A stretch of 64,000 bases of DNA. Source: Acidobacteriaceae bacterium KBS 83 (GTDB lineage Bacteria > Acidobacteriota > Terriglobia > Terriglobales > Acidobacteriaceae). Positions within the stretch are counted from its first letter, which is position 1. Every line of letters starts with the position of its first letter. Below, piece after piece: positions 35,087 through 44,460 of this stretch. The stretch lies in NCBI GenBank assembly GCA_000381585.1, contig KB906736.1, forward strand, positions 124,001-188,000, written 5' to 3'. The notes below the pieces were generated by a model that searched no databases, was not told where the DNA came from, and worked only from the letters and a program-made list of their open reading frames with translations. A program made the position numbers and the translations under genes.

Positions 35087-37933
35087 ATGGAGGACCTGCG
35101 TCCTCTATTTCGGTTGAATGGGGCATTCATGGGTCTGCCGAGACAATCCGCGGAGCAGTTGTTTCTAGATGCGCTCGAGTTGCAGCCCGAGAAGCGGCAG
35201 ACCTTTGTCGACCGTGCCTGCCGTGGAGACCCTGGGCTGCGAAGGCGGGTTGAGGAACTGCTGCGGGAAGACGAACGCGCCGGTAGCTTCCTGCGCGTGC
35301 CGATCCTCGTGAGCAGGCTGGACGCCGCTGCTGGCGGTGCAACCGTCTCCGGCCTTGATCGTGACCATACGGACGTGACAGCGCGCTTCAACGCGGGGGA
35401 GACCATCGCGCACCGCTTTCTCGTGGTGCGCTTTATCGCGCGCGGCGGCATGGGTGAGGTTTACGAGGTGGAAGATTGTCTGCTACACGGCAATCGAGTC
35501 GCGCTAAAGATGATTCGGCCGGAGATAGCCGCACATCCGGAGTCAGCCCATCGCTTCGAGCAGGAGGTTCTGCTAGCCCGGAAGATCAATCATCCGAATC
35601 TGTGCCCGATCTACGAGATATTTCGCTGCGATGATGAGCCGCCGCCGTTTCTCTTCCTCACCATGAAACTGCTCACTGGCGAGACCCTGGACGTTAGCCT
35701 TCGGAAGAATGTGCTGCTGCCACGCGATGAGGCGCTCGAAATTTTCCGGCAGATGATCGCGGGCATCGCCGCGATCCACGACGCCGGTGTTGTTCACCGA
35801 GATATTAAGCCGACCAACGTCATGCTTGACCGTTCAGGTTTGCGGCTCTCCGTGTCCATCATGGACTTTGGTCTCGCTCGGCAATACGAGTCCGACGCAA
35901 CGCTCCCGGGGATCGCCGCAATCGCTGGAACTCCTGGCTATCTTGCCCCTGAGCTCATCCGCGGCAATCGGCCGTCACGTGCTTCGGACGTTTTCGCGCT
36001 CGGCGTGCTGCTGCACCAGGTGCTTACGGGAGAGCGCCCGGTCGAGTCAGCGGATGGCCTCAATCTGCACTCGGCACCGTCGCTCGATGCGATAACCGTG
36101 CCCGAGCTCCATAAACGAACCGTCGGCGAGTTTCTCTCCGAAGACCCAGTCGTTCGCTGTCGCGCCTTCGAGCAGTTCCGTTCCACCATTGAACGAGGAC
36201 CGCTGCAATCGGAGCTCCGGCAGTCACCTCACACATGGACGCGCCGCCAGATGCTGGCAGCTTCCGGCGCCGCATTCTGTGCGGTCGCGGGTGGCGCCTT
36301 CTGGAAGCGAGAGACCCTCGCGGATTATATGCACCCCTTGCCGGTCAAGCGCTTCGTGGCGCTGCTTGGCTGGCCGCCTTCTGCAGACGCGAAGATCAAG
36401 CTGGTTCTTATGGGCTTGATGGATTCGATCTCGAGCGAGCTCGCGCGGGCGGAGGCGTATGACCGCAATCTGCTTCTGATTCCTCAACAATCCCCGGATG
36501 ACGTGAAGACCACTGCCCAACTCAACGAGGTCCGCGAATCCCTTGGTGCGAATCTTGTCCTCGCCGCCTCCGGCATGCAGTCATCCAAGGGTCTCCAAAT
36601 CGCTTTGAAAATTCTCGACCCTTCCATGCGGGCTCTTCGTTCCAAAGACATTCACGTCCCTCTCGACCGTCAACTCACTCTACCGCAGAAGGCCGTGCAC
36701 GCCGCAGCCGACTTATTAAACCTCACCGATTACCAGCCGGACGACAAACGTACAGCAGTTGGAACCGACAACCCTAAGGCGTACGCTGCGTTCCAGGCAG
36801 CAGAAGTGTTGCGGAAGGAGCCGAATGACTCCGCTCTTGAGCCAGCGATAGAAAAGTACAAGGAAGCTACGGATCTGGATCCACACTACTCGCTGGCACA
36901 GGCCAGGCTCGCCCTCGCTTACTGTCGCCTCTGGGTTTTGGAACACAATCCGGGGACGCTTGTGTTATCGCGTGCCGCCGCCGATGCCGCTCTCGCGATC
37001 AGCCGGGACTCGGTAGATGCGCACAGCGCACGCGGCTTTTTCATGCAGGAGATCGGGGACCGGCAGTCCGCGATACGTGAGATGAAGACGGCCTTGGCGC
37101 TTGATCCAGGCAACACGCAGACGCTCATATGGCAGGCTCAGTTCTATACGGATCTCAACCAGTGGCAAAGGGCGGAGGATAGTTTCCGCCGTGCGCTGCA
37201 ACTCCGCCCAAACGATTGGCTTGCGCACAATAACTTAGGCGATCTTTTGCAGCGGCAGGGCAGGTACACAGAAGCGCTCCGCGAATTCCGAGCTGCCAAC
37301 GTGGTCAATCCGAGGAATGCGTTGGCGCTGCTCAACATGGGGTGCATGTACCTGCTGTTAGGCCGAGCCGATGAGGCGAGTGATCGCCTGCAGCAGAGTA
37401 TGAAGTTGAAGCGTGACCCAACAGCATCCGCCACCATGGCTCAAGTGCTCCGGAGCCAGGGGAAGCCGGCGCTTGCGCTCCAGTCTGCAAAGGAGGCCAC
37501 GAAACTTGACCCGCAAGATAGCACGACTTGGTTGGAACTGGGAGACTGTTACACCGCACTCAGCGATCATCGCGCTGAGGCCAAAAGAGCGTATGCGGCG
37601 GGTGCGCAGGCACAGCAGGAGAGTCTGCAGATGAATCCGCTGCAGGGACCTGGCTGGATCCTCCTCGCACTGCTCGAGGCGAAGGCAGGATCTGCGAAAG
37701 AAGCCCGACTCCATATGCGCAAGGGTGACGCATTGCCCACTGCAGACATCGACACGCAGTTATACAAGGCGCGGATGTTCGAACAACTCGGCATGCGTAA
37801 GGATGCACTGGACACTCTGGCAGCTTGCTTTAAGCGAGGAGCTACCACGTTTCAGATAGACCTTATGCCCGAGATGGCCTCCCTCAAAAAAGATCCCCTA
37901 TATCAGAAGATGGTCCCCTCTACGGGCTCCTAA
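35087..37933 (+). CDS. Ser/Thr protein kinase with C-terminal TPR repeats
   Basis: A 948-residue protein. The N-terminal 75 residues carry the acidobacterial kinase leader (LFLDALELQPEKRQTFVDRACRGDPGLRRRVEELL). The kinase domain spans about 110-360: ARGGMGEVYEV (Gly loop), VALKMI (Lys), HRDIKPTN catalytic loop, MDFGLAR, GTPGYLAPE. A membrane helix lies near 390-405 (MLAASGAAFCAVAGGAFW), then a TolB/FlgO-like ligand domain (LLLIPQQSPDDVKTT), and about eight TPRs from about 565 to the end. It probably phosphorylates cytoplasmic proteins in response to an external cue. An alternative ATG at 35129 is possible. The gene is lower in GC than its neighbours. Confidence 0.92.
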   Translation: MEDLRPLFRLNGAFMGLPRQSAEQLFLDALELQPEKRQTFVDRACRGDPGLRRRVEELLREDERAGSFLRVPILVSRLDAAAGGATVSGLDRDHTDVTARFNAGETIAHRFLVVRFIARGGMGEVYEVEDCLLHGNRVALKMIRPEIAAHPESAHRFEQEVLLARKINHPNLCPIYEIFRCDDEPPPFLFLTMKLLTGETLDVSLRKNVLLPRDEALEIFRQMIAGIAAIHDAGVVHRDIKPTNVMLDRSGLRLSVSIMDFGLARQYESDATLPGIAAIAGTPGYLAPELIRGNRPSRASDVFALGVLLHQVLTGERPVESADGLNLHSAPSLDAITVPELHKRTVGEFLSEDPVVRCRAFEQFRSTIERGPLQSELRQSPHTWTRRQMLAASGAAFCAVAGGAFWKRETLADYMHPLPVKRFVALLGWPPSADAKIKLVLMGLMDSISSELARAEAYDRNLLLIPQQSPDDVKTTAQLNEVRESLGANLVLAASGMQSSKGLQIALKILDPSMRALRSKDIHVPLDRQLTLPQKAVHAAADLLNLTDYQPDDKRTAVGTDNPKAYAAFQAAEVLRKEPNDSALEPAIEKYKEATDLDPHYSLAQARLALAYCRLWVLEHNPGTLVLSRAAADAALAISRDSVDAHSARGFFMQEIGDRQSAIREMKTALALDPGNTQTLIWQAQFYTDLNQWQRAEDSFRRALQLRPNDWLAHNNLGDLLQRQGRYTEALREFRAANVVNPRNALALLNMGCMYLLLGRADEASDRLQQSMKLKRDPTASATMAQVLRSQGKPALALQSAKEATKLDPQDSTTWLELGDCYTALSDHRAEAKRAYAAGAQAQQESLQMNPLQGPGWILLALLEAKAGSAKEARLHMRKGDALPTADIDTQLYKARMFEQLGMRKDALDTLAACFKRGATTFQIDLMPEMASLKKDPLYQKMVPSTGS

Positions 37934-37971
37934 GCAACAGACCAAATGTCAGAGGAGAACGAGGAGAATTT

Positions 37972-38370
37972 ATGCGTATCCGTCATTCAGTTTTGGCACT
38001 CGCTTTGCTATTTGTCCTGTCGGCGATCTCCGGCTGTAAGCGACAGGTAGACATTGAATTGAATCCCAATCACCTACCAACCATCTACGTTTACGAAGGT
38101 CAAGTCCTCAAGGTCCGCCCCTCCAAGAGCGATTTGACGTTCACGTTGGCGTCCCAACAGGGTCTTTGCAAAGAAAGCGGCCCAATGCGGGGCACCCGCG
38201 AACAGCCTCCTGTATGCACCATCGCCAAACAATCCTTTGATGACGACAAGCCGAACACTTACACCTTGACAGTCTCCGGTTCAGAGCCGACCACGTATAA
38301 CGTAAACGTCTTTCCGTGTACAGGCTTTTGCCCATTGACGAAGCCGTGTACAGGTTTTTGTCCTCATTAA
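37972..38370 (+). CDS. Lipoprotein with C-terminal double PCTGFCP motif
   Basis: A 132-residue protein with a lipoprotein signal (LALALLFVLSAISGCK; lipidated Cys about 22). The mature part is a small beta domain (VDIELNPNHLPTIYVYEGQVLKV ... TYTLTVSGSEPTTYNVNVF). It ends with two copies of PCTGFCP separated by LTK, giving four cysteines in a C-x3-C, C-x3-C pattern. GAGGAGAATTT precedes the ATG, 38 bp after the kinase gene, so the two are likely one operon. No family recognised; the paired cysteines suggest a metal site or disulfides. Confidence 0.72.
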   Translation: MRIRHSVLALALLFVLSAISGCKRQVDIELNPNHLPTIYVYEGQVLKVRPSKSDLTFTLASQQGLCKESGPMRGTREQPPVCTIAKQSFDDDKPNTYTLTVSGSEPTTYNVNVFPCTGFCPLTKPCTGFCPH

Positions 38371-38505
38371 GCTGCACATGATATTGCCCACCACCGGCCT
38401 CTTAGGTGCCGTGTCTTCGCGCTTGAACCGCCTTGCTGCGCTTGCGAGGCGGGGAGGTGTAGCTCTGCTTCTCGGCGTGATACGGTTTGCCATCGCAAAG
38501 GTGAA

Positions 38506-39385
38506 TCAACTCGCGCCGACCCGCAATGTCCGAAAAACGGCTTCTTGGTCAGAAATGATCTCGCGATAGCCAAGTTCGGTTCGTATCCTGCTGGTGTCGT
38601 AAGCAATATTCTGCGTGAAATCGAATGGGCTGTTCAGATCAGGCTCTATCGCGGATGGCGGCAACCATGCCAGACGTTCGCCGATCGTCGGAGTGGACGC
38701 TTCGCCGACGTTGTACACGCGACCCGCGGCGGAGGGGTGCATCGATGCAATCGCAACCGCGCGGCTGCGACGTTTTCTACAAAGCCGTGGGTCCAGCGCC
38801 AATCCGGGTGGTGGCGGTATCGATAGATTGTGCTGAGATCTTCATCGCCGCCCGGTCCATACACTTTAGGAAGCCGCAGGATCGTAGCGGGCAGTCTTGG
38901 ATCGCTGCATACGGCGCGCTCGGCAAGAATCTTCTCGTACCAGTATTCGAGCGCCTCCTCGGAAGCAGCTCGCGCACGGTAGAGGAACAGCTTCGTACGC
39001 AAAGGCGCATCCTCTGACAGGAGTCCTTCCTCCGGCGCCCCCGGCTCGAACTTCGTGAATCGTCCATAGGCTCGGTAGACATCCCCGCTGCTCAACAGAA
39101 CCAGCCGCCCTGTATGACCAGCAAATGCACGTACCGCCGCTTCCGCATCAGCAGCACCCATCGCAAGCGTGTGAACCACTACATCCGGCCCAAATTCAAA
39201 CAGCTTCTTCGGAAACTTTTGGATCGGCATTGCAGAGCGGGGATGGAGGATCTGGTGCACGTGATTCGGCAGAACCGCCTGCGTGCGGCCGCGATGGTAT
39301 ATGGCAACCACATGACCTTGATCGGCAAGCTGGCGCACGAGTAGGTGCCGATGAAGCCCGTGCCGCCGATGACCAGAACCCTCAT
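38506..39385 (-). pseudogene. NAD-dependent epimerase/dehydratase with two frameshifts
   Basis: Three pieces of one SDR-extended protein lie in two frames. The ATG at 39385 gives MRVLVIGGTGFIGTY, the Rossmann motif, then loses frame at about 39340. The next frame continues LVRQLADQGHVVAIYHRGRT ... LVLLSSGDVYRAYG ... ATILRLPKVYGPG ... WTHGFVENVAAA. At about 38770 the frame changes again to AVAIASMHPSAAGRVYNVGE ... FDTSRIRTELGY-like ending. The first shift equals one missing C; the second is one lost or two extra bases in a GCGCG run. Neighbouring genes are intact, so decay is more likely than sequencing error. Confidence 0.75.
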
Positions 39386-39437
39386 GGTCTTTAGGATGGC
39401 GCGTCACTGCCGGGAATCAGGAGCGAACTGGTTCAAC

Positions 39438-39797
39438 TCAATCCGGCTCCTGATACAACCCGACCACATTCCCGCCCGGATCGCGAAACCGAGCCGTCTT
39501 CTCCCCCGGATCGCTGCCCATCGGCTGCACAATCCAGCCGCCATGCTCCTCCACCTTCTTCACCGTATCCGCCACGCTGTCCACCATGATGTAGAACAGC
39601 AGTCCTGGCGTCATTGGAGCGCGCTTCGGCATAAACGCACCGCTTACCTCGCCCGTCGTATCGTCGAACGCGATCGCGCCATCGCCCCGCGTCCGAATCG
39701 TCCAGCCAAACACTTGTTGATAAAAGTCCGCCGACGCCTGCGCATCCATGGCCGGCATCTCGATATAGCAGACCTTCCCATGCTTCGCCGTCGGCAT
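39438..39797 (-). CDS. VOC family protein
   Basis: A 119-residue protein: KVCYIEMPAMDAQASADFYQQVFGWTI, then DGAIAFDDTTGEVSGAFM, LLFYIMVDSVADTVKKVEEHGG and TARFRDPGGNVVGLYQEP. This is the CFP32/27-kDa-antigen-like subgroup of the VOC superfamily. GAGGAA lies 8 nt before ATG 39797; the frame is open 12 codons further upstream. Substrate unknown. Confidence 0.88.
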   Translation of the reverse strand: MPTAKHGKVCYIEMPAMDAQASADFYQQVFGWTIRTRGDGAIAFDDTTGEVSGAFMPKRAPMTPGLLFYIMVDSVADTVKKVEEHGGWIVQPMGSDPGEKTARFRDPGGNVVGLYQEPD

Positions 39798-39945
39798 CGC
39801 TCGTTTCCTCATCTCCACAAGAAATGTCGTCATCGTCGTTAGTCCGAATTGCCGTCATCGCACCTGAAGCCCGAAACGCTTCGCAGCTTGCTTACCCGCG
39901 TGAGCGAGAAGCAGCACTCCGGGCACCCGGAGCAAACGAAGCGAG

Positions 39946-40068
39946 CCTGCAGTAAATGGCTGCGCGAGACGTGCCTGGAAATCTCCTGCGATGGAATGGA
40001 GCCTAGAGTTTTGGGGGGAAAGTCAGGGCTGCGCGGCAGTCTATGCCTTCAAAGCAGCCCACGCAATT
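39946..40068 (-). pseudogene. Vestigial 5' end of a fourth propeller-family gene
   Basis: Plus-strand 39994-40068 is similar to the leader segments at 44194-44270 and 41401-41478, which lie 20-21 bp before the starts of two propeller genes. At the matching distance here (39970-39972, minus strand) the start codon reads ACG instead of ATG, after AGGAG, and the next codons read SRAAI like TRTAI of the 42929-44173 gene. The similarity then stops at a CTGCAGGCTCGCTTCG element. I read this as a deleted fourth copy. The surrounding 39834-40176 holds nothing else. Confidence 0.45.
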
Positions 40069-40176
40069 CGAAATTCGATCCCTCATCCAAAATTCATTTC
40101 GAAACTATCTGTGAGTACGGTTCGCGCCTGTCAAATGGATGTGGCACTCATCCGGAACCCCACCTGATCCGTGTTT

Positions 40177-41381
40177 CTACTTCGGCACCACAAACAATCC
40201 CGCAGGGCCGCTGATCGTGTAGGGCGACCCCGGTGCTGCAGCGATGCTCGTCGGTGTGATCGTGTACACGTACAACTTGCCACCGGTACCGAGCGCGTAG
40301 AGATGATTTGTCTTGTCCCAGCGAATCCAGCTGATCAGACCCGTCGTTAACACCTTGCCGTACTTTGTAATCGGCGCCGCGCCATTGAAGTGAAAGACCT
40401 GCAATCCTCCCGATGTCCCTCCGGCAACTGCCAGCAACTTTCCGTCAGGAGACATATTCATGTACGTCGGAAACACATCCGGAAAAGGCATGTTCTTGTA
40501 AGTGTTGGTGGTGTGAGCATTCCCTTGACTGTCCACCGTGAAGCTGCCGATCTGAGCGCCTCCGGTCGTTCCAAACGGCGCGTCAAACCAGGGGTGCATC
40601 GCGATCGCCAGATGGTTGCTCGGATCTGACGTCACCTGTAGCGGGAACCAGCTGTAACCCGGATCATCTGCCGGAGGAGGAGCGGGAAAGTCCCAAAAGC
40701 CGCCGAAAGATTCAAGCGTGCCGTTCGTCTCACGGAGGAATGACGATTCGCTGGTGAGATAGACATCCGTGTCTCCGAATTGGGTCACAAAATCGAAGTT
40801 ATTGACGAGATATGCATACTTGTTGTTCGAGAGGAATGTCGGCAGATTCCGCATCGCCGGGGCGCCCGTGTTGATCGTGGTCGATCCGTTGAAAGTGAGC
40901 TGGCCGGATGCCGTTGCGATCTTGAAAGTCTGGAAGGCGTTACACACGTTGACGCCGTCCGGCGGCACGTTCAGCAGCACATACACATCCTGGCCGCTGT
41001 GATCCAGAACAGCTCCGTTGGTCGTCCCGCAATTGCTGCCGCTGTAGTTCTGTGTATCGATCTGCGACACCTGCGCGCCGATCGCACCATTCGCCTTCAC
41101 CGGATACGAGCGAACCAAGTCCGTGCCCACGGTGATGAAGTACTTCTGATTGCTGCCGATCATCAGCCCCGTGGTCTTGAATGGCGAACCGGAGCCAGCG
41201 TGAGCTTCCCGTTCGACGCTGCGTTATACAAATTGATTCCCTTTGACGTACCGACGTACACGTACGCGACGGGAGCGGGTGCGGCAACAGCCTGCGTTAT
41301 GGCTTGAGCGATAAGCGGCGCTGTGGCAAGGGTAGAGAGTAAACACAAAAGCAGTGTGCGGCGGAAAGCTGCGCAAGGCAT
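40177..41381 (-). pseudogene. Secreted beta-propeller-like protein, copy 1, frameshifted
   Basis: From ATG 41381 (AGGAGC upstream) the product has a signal peptide and reads QAVAAPAPVAYVYVGTSKGI, then NGKLTL, where the frame shifts (about 41199). Compared with its intact neighbours one T is missing in CTGGTCTCCGG. The rest, from MIGSNQKYFITVG to the end SGPAGLFVVPK, is an intact 328-codon frame of the adjacent reading. The protein resembles YVTN/lactonase-type seven-bladed propellers. A separate product from the internal ATG would lack a signal peptide. Confidence 0.72.
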
Positions 41382-41400
41382 AGTGAAAAGCTCCTGGTTT

Positions 41401-41478
41401 TCAGTGGGGCCGCTGACGGAGGGGGCAGCCAATCAAGGGCTGCACGGGAGTGTATGCCTTAGCAATAGTCCACGCAAT
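41401..41478 (-). repeat. Propeller-family upstream leader repeat (copy 1 leader)
   Basis: Upstream of copy 1, 20 bp before its start. It shares CTGACGGAGGGGG, GGGCTGCACGG, GTATGCCT and AGCAATAG with the leader of copy 3 at 44194-44270. It probably contains the promoter and 5' UTR. Confidence 0.5.
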
Positions 41479-41519
41479 TGGTTTTACTCATCGCACACGT
41501 GCACTTCTGACAAGCAGTT

Positions 41520-42752
41520 CTACCTGGGCACCACAAACAATCCGGCCGGACCGCTGACTGTGTAAGGAGAGCCCGGAGCCGCGGCAATGCTGGTCGGCGT
41601 GATCGTGTACACGTACAACTTGCCGCCGGTACTCAGCGCGTAGAGATGATTTGCCTTGTCCCAGTGAATCCAGCTGATCAGGCCCGTCGTCAGCACTTTG
41701 CTGTACTTCGTAATAGGCGCCGCACCATTGAAGTGAAAGACCTGCAATCCCCCCGATGCTCCTCCACCAAGTGCAAGCAACTTTCCGTCGGGAGACATAT
41801 TCAAGTCCGCCGGAAACACGTCCGGGGTTGGCATGTTTTTGTAAGTGTTGGTGCTAACCGGATGTCCTTGGCTGTCCACCGCGAAGCTGGCAAGCTGAGG
41901 CCTTGAGCTACTTCCCTTCGGAGGGTCGTACCAGGCGTACATCCCAACCGCCAGGTGATTGGTCGAATCCGCGGTTACCTGTAGCGGGAGCCACACCCAC
42001 AAATTTTCATCTCCCTGAGGTACGTCGTAGTCGTAGGGAGGGGGGAAGCCCCAGCCCAAGTTCAGAACCTCCAGCGTGCCGTTGCTCTCCCGAGTGAATG
42101 TACTTCCGCCGTTGAGATAAATTTCCGGGGGCCCCGTGGTCAAGAAATAGAAATTATTGATGCCGTACGCAAATTTGTTGTTCGCGAGGAACGTCGGCAG
42201 ATTCCGCATGGGCGGCGAGGTGTTGTCCTGCGTGGTCGCTCCATTGAAGGTGAGCTGTCCGGATGTCGTCGCAATTTTGAAAGTCTGATAGGCGTCACAT
42301 GCATTGTTGCCGTCCGGTGGCACGTTCAGCAGCACATACACATCCTGGCCGCTATGGTCCAGAACAGCTCCGTTCGTCGTCCCGCAATCGCCGCCGCTGT
42401 AGTTCTGCGTATTGATCTGCGACACCTGCGCGCCGATCGCACCGTTTCCTTTGACGGGATAGGAGCGGACCCAATTGATGCCCAGCGTGATGAAGTATCT
42501 CTGATTGCTGCCGATCATCAGCCCGGTCGTCTTGAACGGCGAACCGGAGACCAGCGTGAGCTTCCCGTTCGGCGCTGCGTTATACAAATTGATTCCCTTC
42601 GATGTGCCGACATACACATACGCGACGGGAGCGGGTGCGGCTGTGGATCCATTCGCGGGGGGTGCCGTGGATGTGAGTTGGGTGAACGCCGGATCAGTCA
42701 GGAACAGGGCGACGCCGAAGGTGAGTGCGTAGCGTAGGAATCGATTCGTCAT
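41520..42752 (-). CDS. Secreted beta-propeller-like protein, copy 2
   Basis: A 410-residue exported protein: signal peptide (FLRYALTFGVALFLTDPAF), a Pro/Ala/Thr-rich stretch, then the propeller (APVAYVYVGTSKGINLYNAA, SGSPFKTTGLMIGSNQRYFI, VLDHSGQDVYVLLNVPPDG, NMSPDGKLLALGGGASGGLQVFHF, HLYALSTGGKLYVYTITPTS) ending SGPAGLFVVPR. GGAGGAG lies 5 nt before ATG 42752. It shares most of its length with copies 1 and 3, but its signal peptide and leader are different. Function unknown; lactonase activity cannot be claimed. Confidence 0.85.
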   Translation of the reverse strand: MTNRFLRYALTFGVALFLTDPAFTQLTSTAPPANGSTAAPAPVAYVYVGTSKGINLYNAAPNGKLTLVSGSPFKTTGLMIGSNQRYFITLGINWVRSYPVKGNGAIGAQVSQINTQNYSGGDCGTTNGAVLDHSGQDVYVLLNVPPDGNNACDAYQTFKIATTSGQLTFNGATTQDNTSPPMRNLPTFLANNKFAYGINNFYFLTTGPPEIYLNGGSTFTRESNGTLEVLNLGWGFPPPYDYDVPQGDENLWVWLPLQVTADSTNHLAVGMYAWYDPPKGSSSRPQLASFAVDSQGHPVSTNTYKNMPTPDVFPADLNMSPDGKLLALGGGASGGLQVFHFNGAAPITKYSKVLTTGLISWIHWDKANHLYALSTGGKLYVYTITPTSIAAAPGSPYTVSGPAGLFVVPR

Positions 42753-42928
42753 CTGGCTCCTCCGTGGTACGCGGTCGAGCAAAAATGAATCTAGGTGGTC
42801 GGGCCTCTATTTGCTGTGATCCGGGTCACCCATCCCGCCCCGGGCGTAAGCGAGCAGAGCAGGCGTCCCGAATCGGGAACGCATAATGGGAGAAAGCCGA
42901 ACCCACTGTGTGATGAGTCCCGGCCCTT

Positions 42929-44173
42929 TTACTGCGGCACCACAAACAATCCGGCCGGGCCGCTGACTGTATACGGAGACCCCGGTGCCGCCGCAATGCT
43001 CGTCGACGTGATCGTGTAGACGTACAACTTGCCATTCGTACTCAGCGCGTAGAGATGATGTGCCTTGTCCCAGCGAATCCAGTTGATCGGATTGGTGGTC
43101 AGGACGTTGCTGTACTTCGTGATCGGCGCGCCCCCATTGAAATGAAAGACCTGCAATCCCCCCGATGTTCCTCCGGCAACTGCCAGCAGCTTTCCGTCAG
43201 GAGACATGTTAAGGACATTCGGACTGACATCCGGCAATGGCATGTTTTTGTAGGTGTTGGTGCTAACCGGATGTCCTTGGCTGTCCACTGTGAAGCTGGC
43301 AAGCTGAGCGCTCCGGCTCGCACCAAACGGCGGATGGTACCAGGGGTGTATCGCAACCGCCAGGTGATTCGTCGGGTCCGCAGTCACTTGTAAAGGGAAC
43401 CACTCGTATTCGTCATCATCGTCATAAGGAAGGGGGAAGGCCCAGCTGCGGAACAGGGGTCCGGTGTTTTGATACTCCAGCGTGCCGTTGCTCTCCCGGC
43501 TGAATGTACTTTCGCCGTTGAGATAAAGATCCTGCTGGCTTCCATCCGGTAAATCGACCGTGGTCGAGAAACGAAAGTCATTGATGGCGTACGCAAATTT
43601 GTTGTTCGCCAGGATCGTCGGCAGATTCCGCACCGGCGGGGCGCCGGTAAAGGCAAACTTGGTGTCGGTCGAGGTCGCACCGTTGAAGGTGAGCTGTCCG
43701 GATGCAGTTGCGATCTTGAAGGTCTGGAACGCGTTGCATACGTTATCGCCATCCGGCGGCAGGTTCAGCAGCACGTACACATCCTGGCCGCTATGGTCCA
43801 GAACAGCTCCGTTTGTCGTCCCGCAATCGCGGCCGCTGTAATTTTGTGTATTGATCTGCGACACCTGCGCGCCGATCGCACCGTTGGCTTTGACAGGATA
43901 GGAGCGGACCCAATTGATGCCCAGCGTGATGAAGTATCTCTGATTGCTGCCGATCATCAATCCCGTCGTTTTGAAGGGCGAACCGGAAACCAGCGTCAGC
44001 TTTCCATTAGGCACTGCGTTATAGAGGTTGATTCCCTTCGACGTGGCGACGTACACATACGCGACGGGAGCGGGTGCCGCAACAGCCTGTGTGACGGCCT
44101 GGGCAAGAACCGGCGTTGTGGCGAGGACTGAAAATAAAGACAGAGAAAGTGTGCGGATCGCTGTGCGAGTCAT
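42929..44173 (-). CDS. Secreted beta-propeller-like protein, copy 3
   Basis: A 414-residue exported protein with signal peptide MTRTAIRTLSLSLFSVLATT and cleavage near LAQA. The propeller matches copies 1 and 2 blade by blade, with the same start (VAYVYVATSKGINLYNAVPNG) and ending (SGPAGLFVVPQ). The most variable stretch lies mid-protein (about 205-250, YLNGESTFSRESNGTLEYQN). AGGAGC precedes ATG 44173. Its signal and leader match copy 1, so copies 1 and 3 share an origin for their 5' ends. Confidence 0.85.
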   Translation of the reverse strand: MTRTAIRTLSLSLFSVLATTPVLAQAVTQAVAAPAPVAYVYVATSKGINLYNAVPNGKLTLVSGSPFKTTGLMIGSNQRYFITLGINWVRSYPVKANGAIGAQVSQINTQNYSGRDCGTTNGAVLDHSGQDVYVLLNLPPDGDNVCNAFQTFKIATASGQLTFNGATSTDTKFAFTGAPPVRNLPTILANNKFAYAINDFRFSTTVDLPDGSQQDLYLNGESTFSRESNGTLEYQNTGPLFRSWAFPLPYDDDDEYEWFPLQVTADPTNHLAVAIHPWYHPPFGASRSAQLASFTVDSQGHPVSTNTYKNMPLPDVSPNVLNMSPDGKLLAVAGGTSGGLQVFHFNGGAPITKYSNVLTTNPINWIRWDKAHHLYALSTNGKLYVYTITSTSIAAAPGSPYTVSGPAGLFVVPQ

Positions 44174-44193
44174 GGCAGGTAGCTCCTGGTCCT

Positions 44194-44270
44194 GAATGGA
44201 GCCCGGTGACGGAAGGGGGAGCCAATGAAAGGCTGGACGGAGTCTATGCCTCAGCAATAGCGCGCTGCAA
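44194..44270 (-). repeat. Propeller-family upstream leader repeat (copy 3 leader)
   Basis: Lies 21 bp before the copy 3 start. It shares blocks and order with 41401-41478 and 39994-40068: GAATGGAGCC, AGGCTGGACGG, AGTCTATGCCT, CAGCAATAG. Confidence 0.5.
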
Positions 44271-44402
44271 TCGAGCTATTCCGTCCCGCAACGGAGCACC
44301 TCTTCACCTTCCGCGATTTTGTTGGCAAAACATATCCACGAATTCGCTACTCTTGAAATAGGGGCTTCTCTGCAGATGGAGCAGGGCCGGGGACATGCGC
44401 CC

Positions 44403-44460
44403 GCTAAGTCCAATGGCTGGACATATTTACGGCTAAGTCTTTTGCCTGGACATTTTTAGC
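44403..44460. repeat. Two tandem 29-bp repeats, possible IS21-type end
   Basis: Units GCTAAGTC-N6-CTGGACAT run in exact 29-bp register (44403-44431 and 44432-44460), with a partial GGGGACAT unit just before. Repeated terminal motifs of this kind are typical of IS21-family ends, but no transposase is present here. Confidence 0.4.

Noticed and set aside
34654-38528. 18-bp identity (TCGCGCCGACCCGCAATG) at 34654-34671 and 38511-38528
   Set aside because: Longer than expected by chance in a small region but the flanks do not align, and one copy lies in the end of the epimerase pseudogene; too little to call a repeat family.
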